From: Bryobacteraceae bacterium | Lineage (GTDB): Bacteria > Acidobacteriota > Terriglobia > Bryobacterales > Bryobacteraceae | Length of the DNA: 64,000 nt | Reading direction: 5' to 3' | Assembly (NCBI GenBank): GCA_025056455.1 | Contig: JANWVY010000005.1 | Coordinates: 248,001 to 312,000 of the forward strand | Part shown: positions 46,091 through 53,591 of the stretch, piece after piece | Layout: every line of letters starts with the position of its first letter | Position numbering within the stretch: the first letter of the stretch is position 1 | Notes under the pieces: model-generated | Seen by the model: only the letters and a program-made list of their open reading frames with translations | The model's database searches: none | What the model was told of the DNA's origin: nothing | Program-made: the position numbers and the translations under genes

Positions 46091-47020
46091 ATGCTGATCC
46101 GGATTCCAAAAGGCTGGGAAATCCCCGAGCGTGAAGCCACGCCCGAGAGCGTTTATTTCAACCGGCGCCAGCTTCTTCAGGCAGCTGGTCTCATGGGCCT
46201 GATCAACCCGCTGACGGCCACGGAATCGAAATCTCCGTATCCCGCCAAACGAAATCCTGAATTCACGCTCGACCGTCCAATTACTGAGGAATGGGCCGCC
46301 ACGGGCTACAACAACTTCTACGAATTTGACCCGGAAAACAAACAGGCCGTCAAGGATAAAGTGGGTGCCTTTCAGATCAGCCCATGGAAAGTCGAAGTGA
46401 CGGGCCTAGTGAATAAGCCAGCCGTCTTCGATCTCGACGATATCTTAAGGAAGTTTCCCCTAGAGGAGCGTCTCTATCGCTTTCGGTGCGTCGAGCGCTG
46501 GGCCATGGCGGTGCCCTGGACTGGTTTTCCCCTTTCCCGCCTGATTCAAGCCGTGGATCCGAAGCCCGAGGCAAAATTTGTGCGCTTCACCACTGTCAGC
46601 CGGCCCAAAGAGATGCCCGGCATGCAGAGAGCGGCCTATTATCCTTGGCCTTACAACGAAGGTCTGCGAATGGATGAGGCGATGAACCCACTCACGCTTG
46701 TGGTGACCGGAATCTATGGAAAACCGCTGCCCAAGCAGAACGGCGCCCCAATTCGTATTGTTGTGCCGTGGAAGTATGGCTACAAAAGCGCAAAGTCGAT
46801 CGTGAGGATCGAATTCACGGCCAAAATGCCGGGCACCTTCTGGAACCAAATGCAGCCCTCGGAATATGGCTTCTATTCCAACGTCAACCCGAAGAAACCT
46901 CATCCGCGGTGGTCGCAGGCCTATGAAAATTTGATTCCGCATGGCGAGCGGCGCCCGACGTTGATGTACAACGGCTACGAACAGTATGTGGCCGCCCTGT
47001 ACAACGGGAAAGAGGATTGA
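46091..47020 (+). CDS. msrP: Periplasmic methionine-sulfoxide reductase MsrP
   Basis: 309 residues, the length of MsrP (YedY). A Tat signal is present (NRRQLLQAAG, arginines at 25-26). The molybdopterin-binding cysteine is in YRFRCVERWAMAVPWTG near residue 133, and PIRIVVPWKYGYKSAKS and the C-terminal SEYGFYSNVNP are family hallmarks. It repairs oxidised methionines of periplasmic proteins, fed by MsrQ, which is not nearby. GAGGAGAAC precedes the start. The stop is 7 nt from the convergent carboxypeptidase stop. Confidence 0.94.
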   Translation: MLIRIPKGWEIPEREATPESVYFNRRQLLQAAGLMGLINPLTATESKSPYPAKRNPEFTLDRPITEEWAATGYNNFYEFDPENKQAVKDKVGAFQISPWKVEVTGLVNKPAVFDLDDILRKFPLEERLYRFRCVERWAMAVPWTGFPLSRLIQAVDPKPEAKFVRFTTVSRPKEMPGMQRAAYYPWPYNEGLRMDEAMNPLTLVVTGIYGKPLPKQNGAPIRIVVPWKYGYKSAKSIVRIEFTAKMPGTFWNQMQPSEYGFYSNVNPKKPHPRWSQAYENLIPHGERRPTLMYNGYEQYVAALYNGKED

Positions 47021-47027
47021 TTTGGCG

Positions 47028-48053
47028 CTAAACCGTGGCTGGCTCCTCCAGGATCAGTTGTCCGCGGTCGGCGTCCAGGGTGGCCATCACGCCAAGCGGC
47101 AACGTAAGTTGATCGTCGGTGTGTCCGATGGTGAGTCCGGAAAGCACTGGAACGTTTAGGCTGCCCAAGATCCTATCTACGATTTCCCCGATCGAGAAAT
47201 TGGATTCAAAAGATGGCTTGAAGTCTCGGGGGCGGCAGTCGGTGCACTCGCCAAACACAATCCCGGCGACGCCGTCGAATTTTCCTACCAGCTTCAGGTG
47301 AGTTAACATCCGGTCGATGCTGTAGGGCTGTTCATCCACATCTTCGAGGAACAAAATCTTACCTTTGGTCTCGATTTCGTAAGGTGAGCCGAGGGTTGTG
47401 CTGATCAGCGTAAGATTCCCTCCCACCAAAGGTCCTCGCGCTTTGCCGGGTCGTACGGTTCGTAAGGTGTGGGCCGGACGCAACGGGTCGGAGTCTGGCG
47501 GATTCGTCAGGACCCCGAGTGGCCGAGCGTCAAACAACGCGCGCCGGAAATGTTCCTGCGTGTAGGGTGAGAAGCGCGAGAGCACGGTGGGTCCGTGGAA
47601 AGTCACCAGGCCCGCCTTCCGGTGAATCGCGAGGTGAAGCGCTGTGATATCGCTGTAGCCAAGAAAAATCTTGGGGTGGCGTGCAATCAGCGCGTAGTCG
47701 ATTTTATCAAGCAGGTGCGCCGCGCCGAATCCGCCGCGAATGGCAAAAACAGCTTTCACCTCAGGATCCGAAAACATGTCATGAAGATCCGCAACGCGCT
47801 CTTCCGCCGAGCCGCCCAAATATCCGTCGCGCTTTTTGACGTTCCGCCCGAATTTCGGTTTTAGACCAAAGTACCTCACGGTGCGCTCGACCAACGCGAT
47901 CCGGTCGGGGTCGGAGACATAAGCAGACGGCGTAATCAAGCCGACTGTGTCGCCCGCAGAGAGACGCTTGGGTTTTTTCCAATTCTGCGATTGCGCATCG
48001 ATGGCCACAAATCCTCCTGCTAGTAGAGCGCCAAGGCAGTTTCTTCGTGTCAT
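47028..48053 (-). CDS. LD-carboxypeptidase (S66 family)
   Basis: 341 residues. Muramoyl-tetrapeptide carboxypeptidase removes the terminal D-Ala in peptidoglycan recycling. AIRGGFGAAHLLDKID and the nucleophile motif FLGYSDITALH (Ser) are present, with the Glu in ILFLEDVDEQ and the His in GLTIGHTDDQ completing the Ser-Glu-His triad known for this family. The N-terminus (TRRNCLGALLAGGFVA) looks like a Tat signal, whereas the E. coli enzyme is cytoplasmic. With AnmK and the SIS enzyme it hints at cell-wall recycling. Confidence 0.9.
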   Translation of the reverse strand: MTRRNCLGALLAGGFVAIDAQSQNWKKPKRLSAGDTVGLITPSAYVSDPDRIALVERTVRYFGLKPKFGRNVKKRDGYLGGSAEERVADLHDMFSDPEVKAVFAIRGGFGAAHLLDKIDYALIARHPKIFLGYSDITALHLAIHRKAGLVTFHGPTVLSRFSPYTQEHFRRALFDARPLGVLTNPPDSDPLRPAHTLRTVRPGKARGPLVGGNLTLISTTLGSPYEIETKGKILFLEDVDEQPYSIDRMLTHLKLVGKFDGVAGIVFGECTDCRPRDFKPSFESNFSIGEIVDRILGSLNVPVLSGLTIGHTDDQLTLPLGVMATLDADRGQLILEEPATV

Positions 48054-48167
48054 TTCCTCATCCTAGCGAGTTGCTTGTCGAGCACGGAGGTGGCGCGCGG
48101 GGATTGTGGTTTGCGGGGAAATCACTTGTGCGCACGCTTTCGGGGAACAGAAACCTTGTTTTTAGCG

Positions 48168-48173
48168 TATACT
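48168..48173 (+). promoter_or_regulatory. -10 candidate for the polyamine operon
   Basis: TATACT lies 20 nt before the ATG at 48194, followed by TTGGG and an AGGAG ribosome site. The same 11-mer TATACTTTGGG recurs at 62916 upstream of the VWA gene. No clear -35 is seen. Confidence 0.4.
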
Positions 48174-48193
48174 TTGGGGGACGCAGGAGCCTT

Positions 48194-49249
48194 ATGGCGC
48201 TAAAAGACTTCCTGAAAAAGCAATTTATCGACGTCATTCACTGGACCGAGCCAGAGGAGGGTATCCTCGCTTGGCGTTTCCCCATGCAGGACATGGAGAT
48301 TCAGAATGGCGCAAAACTGACCGTGCGCGAGTCGCAAATGGCGGCTTTTGTCAATGAAGGGCGCATGGCGGATGTTTTTGGTCCGGGCCTCTACACGCTC
48401 AACACACAAACACTCCCCCTGCTGACAAACCTCCTAAATTGGGACAAACTTTTTCAATCTCCCTTCAAAAGCGACGTTTACTTTTTCTCTACCCGAATTC
48501 AGACCAATCAAAAATGGGGCACGGCGACTCCGGTGACCATCCGGGACAGGGATTTTGGGGCGATCCGGCTGCGCGCCTACGGCATCTACTCCTGGCATCT
48601 TTCCGATCCCCGGGCCTTCCACACCAAGGTGAGCGGCACTTTAGAGACCTATCGTGTTGCAGATCTCGAAGCGCAGCTCCGCAAGATGATTGTCGGTAGC
48701 ATGTCCGACGCCTTTGCGGAAAGCCAAATTCCATTTTTGGATATGGCGGCGAATCAGTTGGAGGTCGGCGAACGAATTGCGTCCCAGCTGAAGCCACAAT
48801 TCGCCGAACTCGGTCTCACCTTGGACAGTTTTATTGTGGAGAATCTGTCCTTGCCGGAAGAGCTGCAAAAGCGGCTTGATGAGCGCATCGCCATGAACAT
48901 GATCGGGGACATGGGGCGCTACACGCAATTCCAGGTGGCGCAATCCATGCCGATCGCTGCGGCCAATGAGGGTGGGGGCAATGCGGCCCTCGGGGCGCAG
49001 CTAGGAGCAGGAGTGGCCATGGCGCAGGCTATGATGGGCGCTCTACAACCTGGACTTCCAGGGGCAGGGATGCAACCGCCACCGGCCGGGGTGAGCGGTT
49101 CTGCCGCCGCGCCGCCTGCTCCGCCCCTGGCTCCCGCGCAAGGAGGAGCCACGGTCCCTGGCAAAGAAACCAAATTTTGCATCGAGTGCGGGACCTCTAT
49201 GCCCGCCCGAGCAAAATTCTGCCCAAGCTGTGGGGCCTCGCAGGTCTAA
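48194..49249 (+). CDS. SPFH/band-7 protein with C-terminal zinc ribbon
   Basis: 351 residues from the ATG at 48194, preceded by AGGAG; the open frame to 48047 is rejected because it overlaps a divergent gene and has no ribosome site. The SPFH-like domain runs from LAWRFPMQDMEIQNGAKLTV through RESQMAAFVNEGRMADVFGPG to PQFAELGLTLDSFIVENLSLP (about residues 25-235). A Gly/Ala/Pro-rich linker follows, and a zinc ribbon (FCIECGTSMPARAKFCPSCG) ends the protein. There is no N-terminal membrane helix, which fits the YdjI/virion-core-like subgroup. It opens the operon with SpeD and may scaffold the complex on the membrane. Confidence 0.85.
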   Translation: MALKDFLKKQFIDVIHWTEPEEGILAWRFPMQDMEIQNGAKLTVRESQMAAFVNEGRMADVFGPGLYTLNTQTLPLLTNLLNWDKLFQSPFKSDVYFFSTRIQTNQKWGTATPVTIRDRDFGAIRLRAYGIYSWHLSDPRAFHTKVSGTLETYRVADLEAQLRKMIVGSMSDAFAESQIPFLDMAANQLEVGERIASQLKPQFAELGLTLDSFIVENLSLPEELQKRLDERIAMNMIGDMGRYTQFQVAQSMPIAAANEGGGNAALGAQLGAGVAMAQAMMGALQPGLPGAGMQPPPAGVSGSAAAPPAPPLAPAQGGATVPGKETKFCIECGTSMPARAKFCPSCGASQV

Positions 49250-49303
49250 GGCGGTCTCATTCCCTGCGCAACAAATCTCGGAGGCCATTGTTTTCACACT
49301 TCC

Positions 49304-49669
49304 ATGACCGGTCGTGAGTGGATTGTCGATGCTTATGGCTGTGCCGCTGATGCGCTCAAAGACCGTGAAAAATTAGACAAACTCTTTGAGCGGGTGGTCC
49401 ACGTGCTACAACTTCACCCTGTCAGTCCGGCCCAATGGCATCTGTTTCCGGAGACGGGAGGGTTGACCGGCTACTTGATCTTGGAGGAGTCGCATTTGTG
49501 TTGCCATACCTTTCCGGAGTACGGCTCGCTATGCCTGAACCTTTTCTGCTGCAAGCCGCGCCCAGAGTTTAACTTTGTGCTTTTGTTGACTCGCGAATTT
49601 GGGGCTAGCCACGTGCGCGTACGGCGCTTGGACCGCCCCTATGGCACGCCACCTCAAGAGGCTGCCTAA
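49304..49669 (+). CDS. speD: S-adenosylmethionine decarboxylase SpeD
   Basis: 121 residues, the short bacterial/archaeal class 1B form. The protein is a proenzyme cleaved before Ser63 in EESHLCCHTFPE to create the pyruvoyl cofactor; His68 and Cys83 (LFCCKPR) also match the processing and catalytic residues, so it should be active. It makes decarboxylated AdoMet, the aminopropyl donor. It is 54 nt after the SPFH gene and 15 nt before the first DUF4178 gene. The operon's aminopropyltransferase at 52095 is the natural consumer. Confidence 0.92.
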   Translation: MTGREWIVDAYGCAADALKDREKLDKLFERVVHVLQLHPVSPAQWHLFPETGGLTGYLILEESHLCCHTFPEYGSLCLNLFCCKPRPEFNFVLLLTREFGASHVRVRRLDRPYGTPPQEAA

Positions 49670-49684
49670 GCCGGGGAAAACACC

Positions 49685-50323
49685 ATGGCGAAACCCGTTG
49701 GCCAGTGTCCGAATTGCGGTGCACCAGTCGAGTTTCATTTCTCTAGCGCGGTGCAAACCACCTGCCCGTATTGCCAGTCGATTCTTGTGCGGCACGACGT
49801 GAATCTCGAGAAAGTCGGTGTGGTGGCCGACTTGCCCCCCGAAGTCAGCCCGATTCAATTGTTGACCGAAGGTGTTTACCGCGGTCTTTCTTTTCAAGTT
49901 GTTGGCCGCATTATTTACGAATATGAGCTAGGGTCGTGGAATGAGTGGCATTGTGTGACGCACCAGGGCACAAGCTTGTGGCTTTCCGACGCCATGGCGC
50001 AATACGCCATTACGCAGGAGGCTAAGCCCCGCCCTTTGAACTTGCCTGCAGCCGAAGAGATGCGGCCGGGGCAACGGTTCCTTGTGAATGGTGTCAACTA
50101 CGAAGTCACCCACGTCACCAAAGCGCGCTACCGGGGCGTGCAAGGCGAGCTCCCGTTTGAGTATTGGGACAAAAACGAGTGTATCTTTGTAGACTTGCGC
50201 ACTCCGGATGCGCGCTTCGCTACGATTGACTACTCTGAGCAGCCTCCCCTGGTTTTCCTTGGGGAAATGGTGGACTTCGATTCGCTGCGTCTCAAACATC
50301 TGAGGGAGTTCGAAGGTTGGTAG
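49685..50323 (+). CDS. DUF4178 protein with zinc ribbon, first copy
   Basis: 212 residues. A four-cysteine ribbon lies at the N-terminus (C8, C11, C27, C30). A DUF4178 beta domain follows: GLSFQVVGRIIYEYELGSWN, WHCVTHQGTSLWLSD, and a second similar half GQRFLVNGVNYEVTHVTKARYRG. No membrane helix is seen. DUF4178 proteins accompany DUF350 and aminopropyltransferase genes in several bacteria; the biochemical role is unknown. It is separated by 1 nt from the second copy. Confidence 0.83.
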   Translation: MAKPVGQCPNCGAPVEFHFSSAVQTTCPYCQSILVRHDVNLEKVGVVADLPPEVSPIQLLTEGVYRGLSFQVVGRIIYEYELGSWNEWHCVTHQGTSLWLSDAMAQYAITQEAKPRPLNLPAAEEMRPGQRFLVNGVNYEVTHVTKARYRGVQGELPFEYWDKNECIFVDLRTPDARFATIDYSEQPPLVFLGEMVDFDSLRLKHLREFEGW

Positions 50324-50324
50324 C

Positions 50325-51653
50325 ATGAGTTCCCAACCGGCAACGCCGAAACCTTCCATCCGCTCCGTTTCTTGTCCCAATTGTGGGGGGACAGTGGAGT
50401 TGAGAGGCCTGGGCCGGAGTCTGTCCGTGGTGTGTATCCAGTGTCTAAGTGTTTTGGACGCCTCCACCCCAAGCCTTGAAATCCTCCAGAGGTTTCAGGT
50501 GAGGGAGCGAATCCGGCCGCGGATCCCTCTTGGGGTTCGTGGCAAGATGCGCGGAGATCTCTACGAAGTGATTGGCTTTCAAGTGCGGACCATGACCGTA
50601 GAGGGAATCGATTATTCCTGGTCAGAGTATGTGCTTTTCAATCCCTATAAAGGGTTCCGCTACCTCAGCGAGTACAACGGCCATTGGAATGATATCGTCG
50701 TGGTGCACTCCCAACCCCAGCAGAGCCTCGAGGCTGGCCGCCCGGTGGTAACGCTTTTAGGTGAAAAATTCAGACACTTCCAGCACTATCGTGCCCGGAC
50801 TACGTATGTCATGGGGGAGTTTCCCTGGAAAGTGCAAGTGGGGGAGGAGGTCCTCTGCGATGACTACGTCCATCCTCCGCGAATCTTGACCTGGGAACAG
50901 CAAGAGGGTGAAGCAAACTGGAGCCTGGGAGAGTATACGCCCAAAACTGTCATTGAGCAGAATTTTCAACTCAAGGAGAAGCTGCCTGAACCGATCGGCG
51001 TGTTCGCCAATCAACCTGCTCCCGATCAAGGGATGCTGGGCATGGCCTGGCGTCAGTTTGCAACGTGGGCGTTGGTGCTAGTTTGCGTCCAGATCCTATT
51101 TGTTTTCTTCCATGCCAACAAAAAAGTCTTTTCTCGGACCTACTATTTCAATCCGAATGTGGGTGGCGAACATTCCTTCGTGACCGATATTTTCGAGCTG
51201 AAGGGGCGAACCAGTAACGTCAAACTCGATCTCCGAACCGACCTCAACAATAACTGGGCTTACTTTCAAATCGCCTTAATCAATGCAGACAACGGGCAGG
51301 CATTCGCCTTCGGACGCCAAGTGAGTTACTACCATGGACGGGATAGCGATGGGGCCTGGACAGAAGGCTCACCTCAGGACTCGGTCGTGCTCAGCTCGAT
51401 CCCCGCAGGCAAGTATTATCTACGCATCGAGCCGGAGATGGAACCTCAGGCCGAGAGACTCCCAGGGGCTCGCACGACCGTGGCCCGTGTCCAAGGCGTA
51501 AACTACCAGATCACTGTGACCCGGGATGTACCGACTTGGGGCTTTTTTTGGATGGGAGTTTTACTCTTGTTAATACCGCCGGTTTACCGGACTCTTCGCG
51601 CCGGCAGCTTCGAAATGAAGCGCTGGGCAGAAAGCGACTATAGCTCGTCTTGA
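50325..51653 (+). CDS. DUF4178 membrane protein with zinc ribbon, second copy
   Basis: 442 residues. The N-terminal ribbon has C17, C20, C37 and C40. The DUF4178 domain follows (GDLYEVIGFQVRTMTVEGID, YSWSEYVLFNPYKGFRYL). A membrane helix near residue 250 (FATWALVLVCVQILFVFF) separates it from a C-terminal beta domain of ~140 residues that faces the other side, and a second helix (WGFFWMGVLLLLIPPVY) is near the end. It starts 1 nt after its paralogue. It looks like the membrane anchor of the system. Confidence 0.83.
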   Translation: MSSQPATPKPSIRSVSCPNCGGTVELRGLGRSLSVVCIQCLSVLDASTPSLEILQRFQVRERIRPRIPLGVRGKMRGDLYEVIGFQVRTMTVEGIDYSWSEYVLFNPYKGFRYLSEYNGHWNDIVVVHSQPQQSLEAGRPVVTLLGEKFRHFQHYRARTTYVMGEFPWKVQVGEEVLCDDYVHPPRILTWEQQEGEANWSLGEYTPKTVIEQNFQLKEKLPEPIGVFANQPAPDQGMLGMAWRQFATWALVLVCVQILFVFFHANKKVFSRTYYFNPNVGGEHSFVTDIFELKGRTSNVKLDLRTDLNNNWAYFQIALINADNGQAFAFGRQVSYYHGRDSDGAWTEGSPQDSVVLSSIPAGKYYLRIEPEMEPQAERLPGARTTVARVQGVNYQITVTRDVPTWGFFWMGVLLLLIPPVYRTLRAGSFEMKRWAESDYSSS

Positions 51654-51678
51654 AACATACAGGGAGGGCGGGAAAAAG

Positions 51679-51873
51679 ATGACCCGAAGGTCTTGGTTCT
51701 CCATTTATGGACTGCTGGTGAGTGGCTGGGTAGGCTATTCGCAGTGGCGCGGCTGGAGTTTCGACCGCGCCGATGAAGTAAAAAATATCCCTCGCTCTAT
51801 TCGAGACAACCCAGGAGCCTGGCGCTCACATTACCGCACAGGCGGCCTTGGCCGCTACCTTGGAGGCAAATAA
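51679..51873 (+). CDS. 64-residue protein in polyamine operon
   Basis: 64 residues with one short hydrophobic N-terminal stretch (SWFSIYGLLVSGWVGYS) and a polar, Arg/Gly-rich C-terminus (NNPGAWRSHYRTGGLGRY-like segment, ending in GGK). The start has a good AGGGAGG site about 11 nt upstream and the gene lies tightly between DUF4178 and DUF350 genes, so it is probably translated. It is probably an exported or membrane-attached peptide. The family is not recognised. Confidence 0.6.
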   Translation: MTRRSWFSIYGLLVSGWVGYSQWRGWSFDRADEVKNIPRSIRDNPGAWRSHYRTGGLGRYLGGK

Positions 51874-51875
51874 AA

Positions 51876-52091
51876 ATGATGGCGGACTTCCATCCTGGTT
51901 TTGTTCTCAACGCCTTGCTGTACGCAGTGTTGGGAATTGTAATCTTTGTCATCTCGTTTGTTGTCCTCGATAAGCTCACACCCTACGCGCTGTGGAAAGA
52001 GATTGTGGAGGAGAAGAACACGGCGCTCGCGATCCTTGTCGGGGCGATGTCGGTTGGTATCTGCATCATCATCGCTTCGGCCGTGCACTGA
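51876..52091 (+). CDS. DUF350 membrane protein
   Basis: 71 residues with two hydrophobic helices (VLNALLYAVLGIVIFVISFVV and ALAILVGAMSVGICIIIASAV) joined by a charged loop, the one-repeat form of DUF350 (longer relatives such as YjfL have two to four helices). The function is unknown; the family is repeatedly found beside aminopropyltransferases and DUF4178 proteins. It is 2 nt after the 64-residue gene and 3 nt before the SpeE-like gene. Confidence 0.85.
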   Translation: MMADFHPGFVLNALLYAVLGIVIFVISFVVLDKLTPYALWKEIVEEKNTALAILVGAMSVGICIIIASAVH

Positions 52092-52094
52092 GCC

Positions 52095-53591
52095 TTGTCT
52101 ACGCTAGTTCTCTTCTCGGTTTTCGTGATTGCCGCCTGCGGGCTGGTCTATGAGTTGCTGGCCGGCACGCTGGCGAGTTATCTGCTCGGTGATAGCGTTC
52201 TACAGTTTTCCACCGTCATTGGCAGCTATCTGTTTGCCATGGGCATAGGGAGTTATTTGTCCAAGTTCATCGGGACGGGTTTAGTCTCGAAATTCGTGCA
52301 AATTGAGTTGATGGTGGGCTTAATCGGAGGTTTTTCCTCCACCATTTTGTTTCTCGGCTTCGCCTACACCCAGGGGTTTCGCCTCTTGCTGTACGCCCTG
52401 GTTGTGGTGATTGGCGTTCTTGTGGGTCTCGAAATTCCCATCATGATGCGGATTTTGAAGGACCGTTTCGAATTTCGAGATCTGGTTGCGCAGGTGCTGA
52501 CCTTTGACTATCTCGGGGCGCTGGGGGCCTCGCTTCTGTTTCCGTTATGGCTGGTGCCGAAACTGGGTTTGGTCCGCGGGGCACTATTTTTTGGCGCTCT
52601 CAATACGCTGGTTGCGCTGTGGACCACTTATCTATTCCGCGAGCGCATCGGCGGGCTCACACGCCTGCGGGCTCTTTGTGTTGCTGGACTGGCGGCTCTT
52701 GGTGTAGGTCTGGCCTATGAACATCAGATACTAGACCTAGCCGACAGCAACCTCTACGCCGACGAAGTCATTCTGGCGCGAAATACGCGTTACCAGCGCA
52801 TTGTCGTGACGAAGTGGCGTGATGATGTGCGCTTATTCTTGAATGCTCACCTGCAATTCAGCTCCCGCGACGAACACCGCTATCATGAGGCGCTCGTGCA
52901 TCCGGGGATGTCTGCTGTGGCCGGAGCGCGGAGGGCTTTAGTGCTGGGCGGAGGAGACGGACTCGCGGTGCGGGAGCTTTTGCGATACCCCAGCGTTGAG
53001 CAGATTACGCTGGTCGACCTCGATCCTGAGATGACCTCGCTTTTCCGGTCGCATCCTCTGCTGACGTCTCTCAACCGCGGAGCACTTAGCCACTCAAAAG
53101 TGCGAGTGATTAACGCTGACGCCTTCACCTGGCTGGAGTCTAACGACGAGATGTTCGATTTCGTGGTGATGGACTTTCCTGATCCAACAAATTTTTCGCT
53201 GGGCAAGCTCTACACCACGGCGTTTTACCGGCTTTTAGGGCGGCATCTGGCGCAAGGCGGCCTGGCTGTTGCGCAGTCCACATCCCCCTTATTCGCAAGG
53301 CAATCCTTCTGGTGTGTAGCGGAAACCATGAAGCAAGCCGGTTTTCAAGTGTACCCTTATCATGCCTATGTTCCCTCGTTTGGCGAGTGGGGATTTATCC
53401 TCGCTGGAAAACGTCCTTATTCGCCGCCGCAGGATTTACCTTCCGGTCTCCGGTTTTTGACGCCTGCCATGCTTCCACAGCTCTTCGAATTCCCTGCCGA
53501 TATGGGGCCCGTACCAGCGGCGCCCAACCGTCTGAACGACCAGACCCTAGTGCGCTACTACGAACAGGAGTGGAGCCGGATTGCGCGCTGA
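52095..53591 (+). CDS. Membrane-bound polyamine aminopropyltransferase (COG4262-like)
   Basis: 498 residues from a TTG 3 nt after DUF350. The first ~205 residues hold six to seven hydrophobic helices (FSVFVIAACGLVYELLAGTL, LMVGLIGGFSSTILFLGFAY, LLLYALVVVIGVLVGLEIP). The catalytic domain has the AdoMet loop LGGGDGLAVREL near residue 283, ITLVDLDPEM, VINADAFTWL, and VVMDFPDPTNF near residue 358, the acidic motif that binds the amine. It should transfer an aminopropyl group from SpeD-made decarboxy-AdoMet to a polyamine at the membrane. It overlaps the FAD gene by 11 nt. Confidence 0.9.
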   Translation: MSTLVLFSVFVIAACGLVYELLAGTLASYLLGDSVLQFSTVIGSYLFAMGIGSYLSKFIGTGLVSKFVQIELMVGLIGGFSSTILFLGFAYTQGFRLLLYALVVVIGVLVGLEIPIMMRILKDRFEFRDLVAQVLTFDYLGALGASLLFPLWLVPKLGLVRGALFFGALNTLVALWTTYLFRERIGGLTRLRALCVAGLAALGVGLAYEHQILDLADSNLYADEVILARNTRYQRIVVTKWRDDVRLFLNAHLQFSSRDEHRYHEALVHPGMSAVAGARRALVLGGGDGLAVRELLRYPSVEQITLVDLDPEMTSLFRSHPLLTSLNRGALSHSKVRVINADAFTWLESNDEMFDFVVMDFPDPTNFSLGKLYTTAFYRLLGRHLAQGGLAVAQSTSPLFARQSFWCVAETMKQAGFQVYPYHAYVPSFGEWGFILAGKRPYSPPQDLPSGLRFLTPAMLPQLFEFPADMGPVPAAPNRLNDQTLVRYYEQEWSRIAR

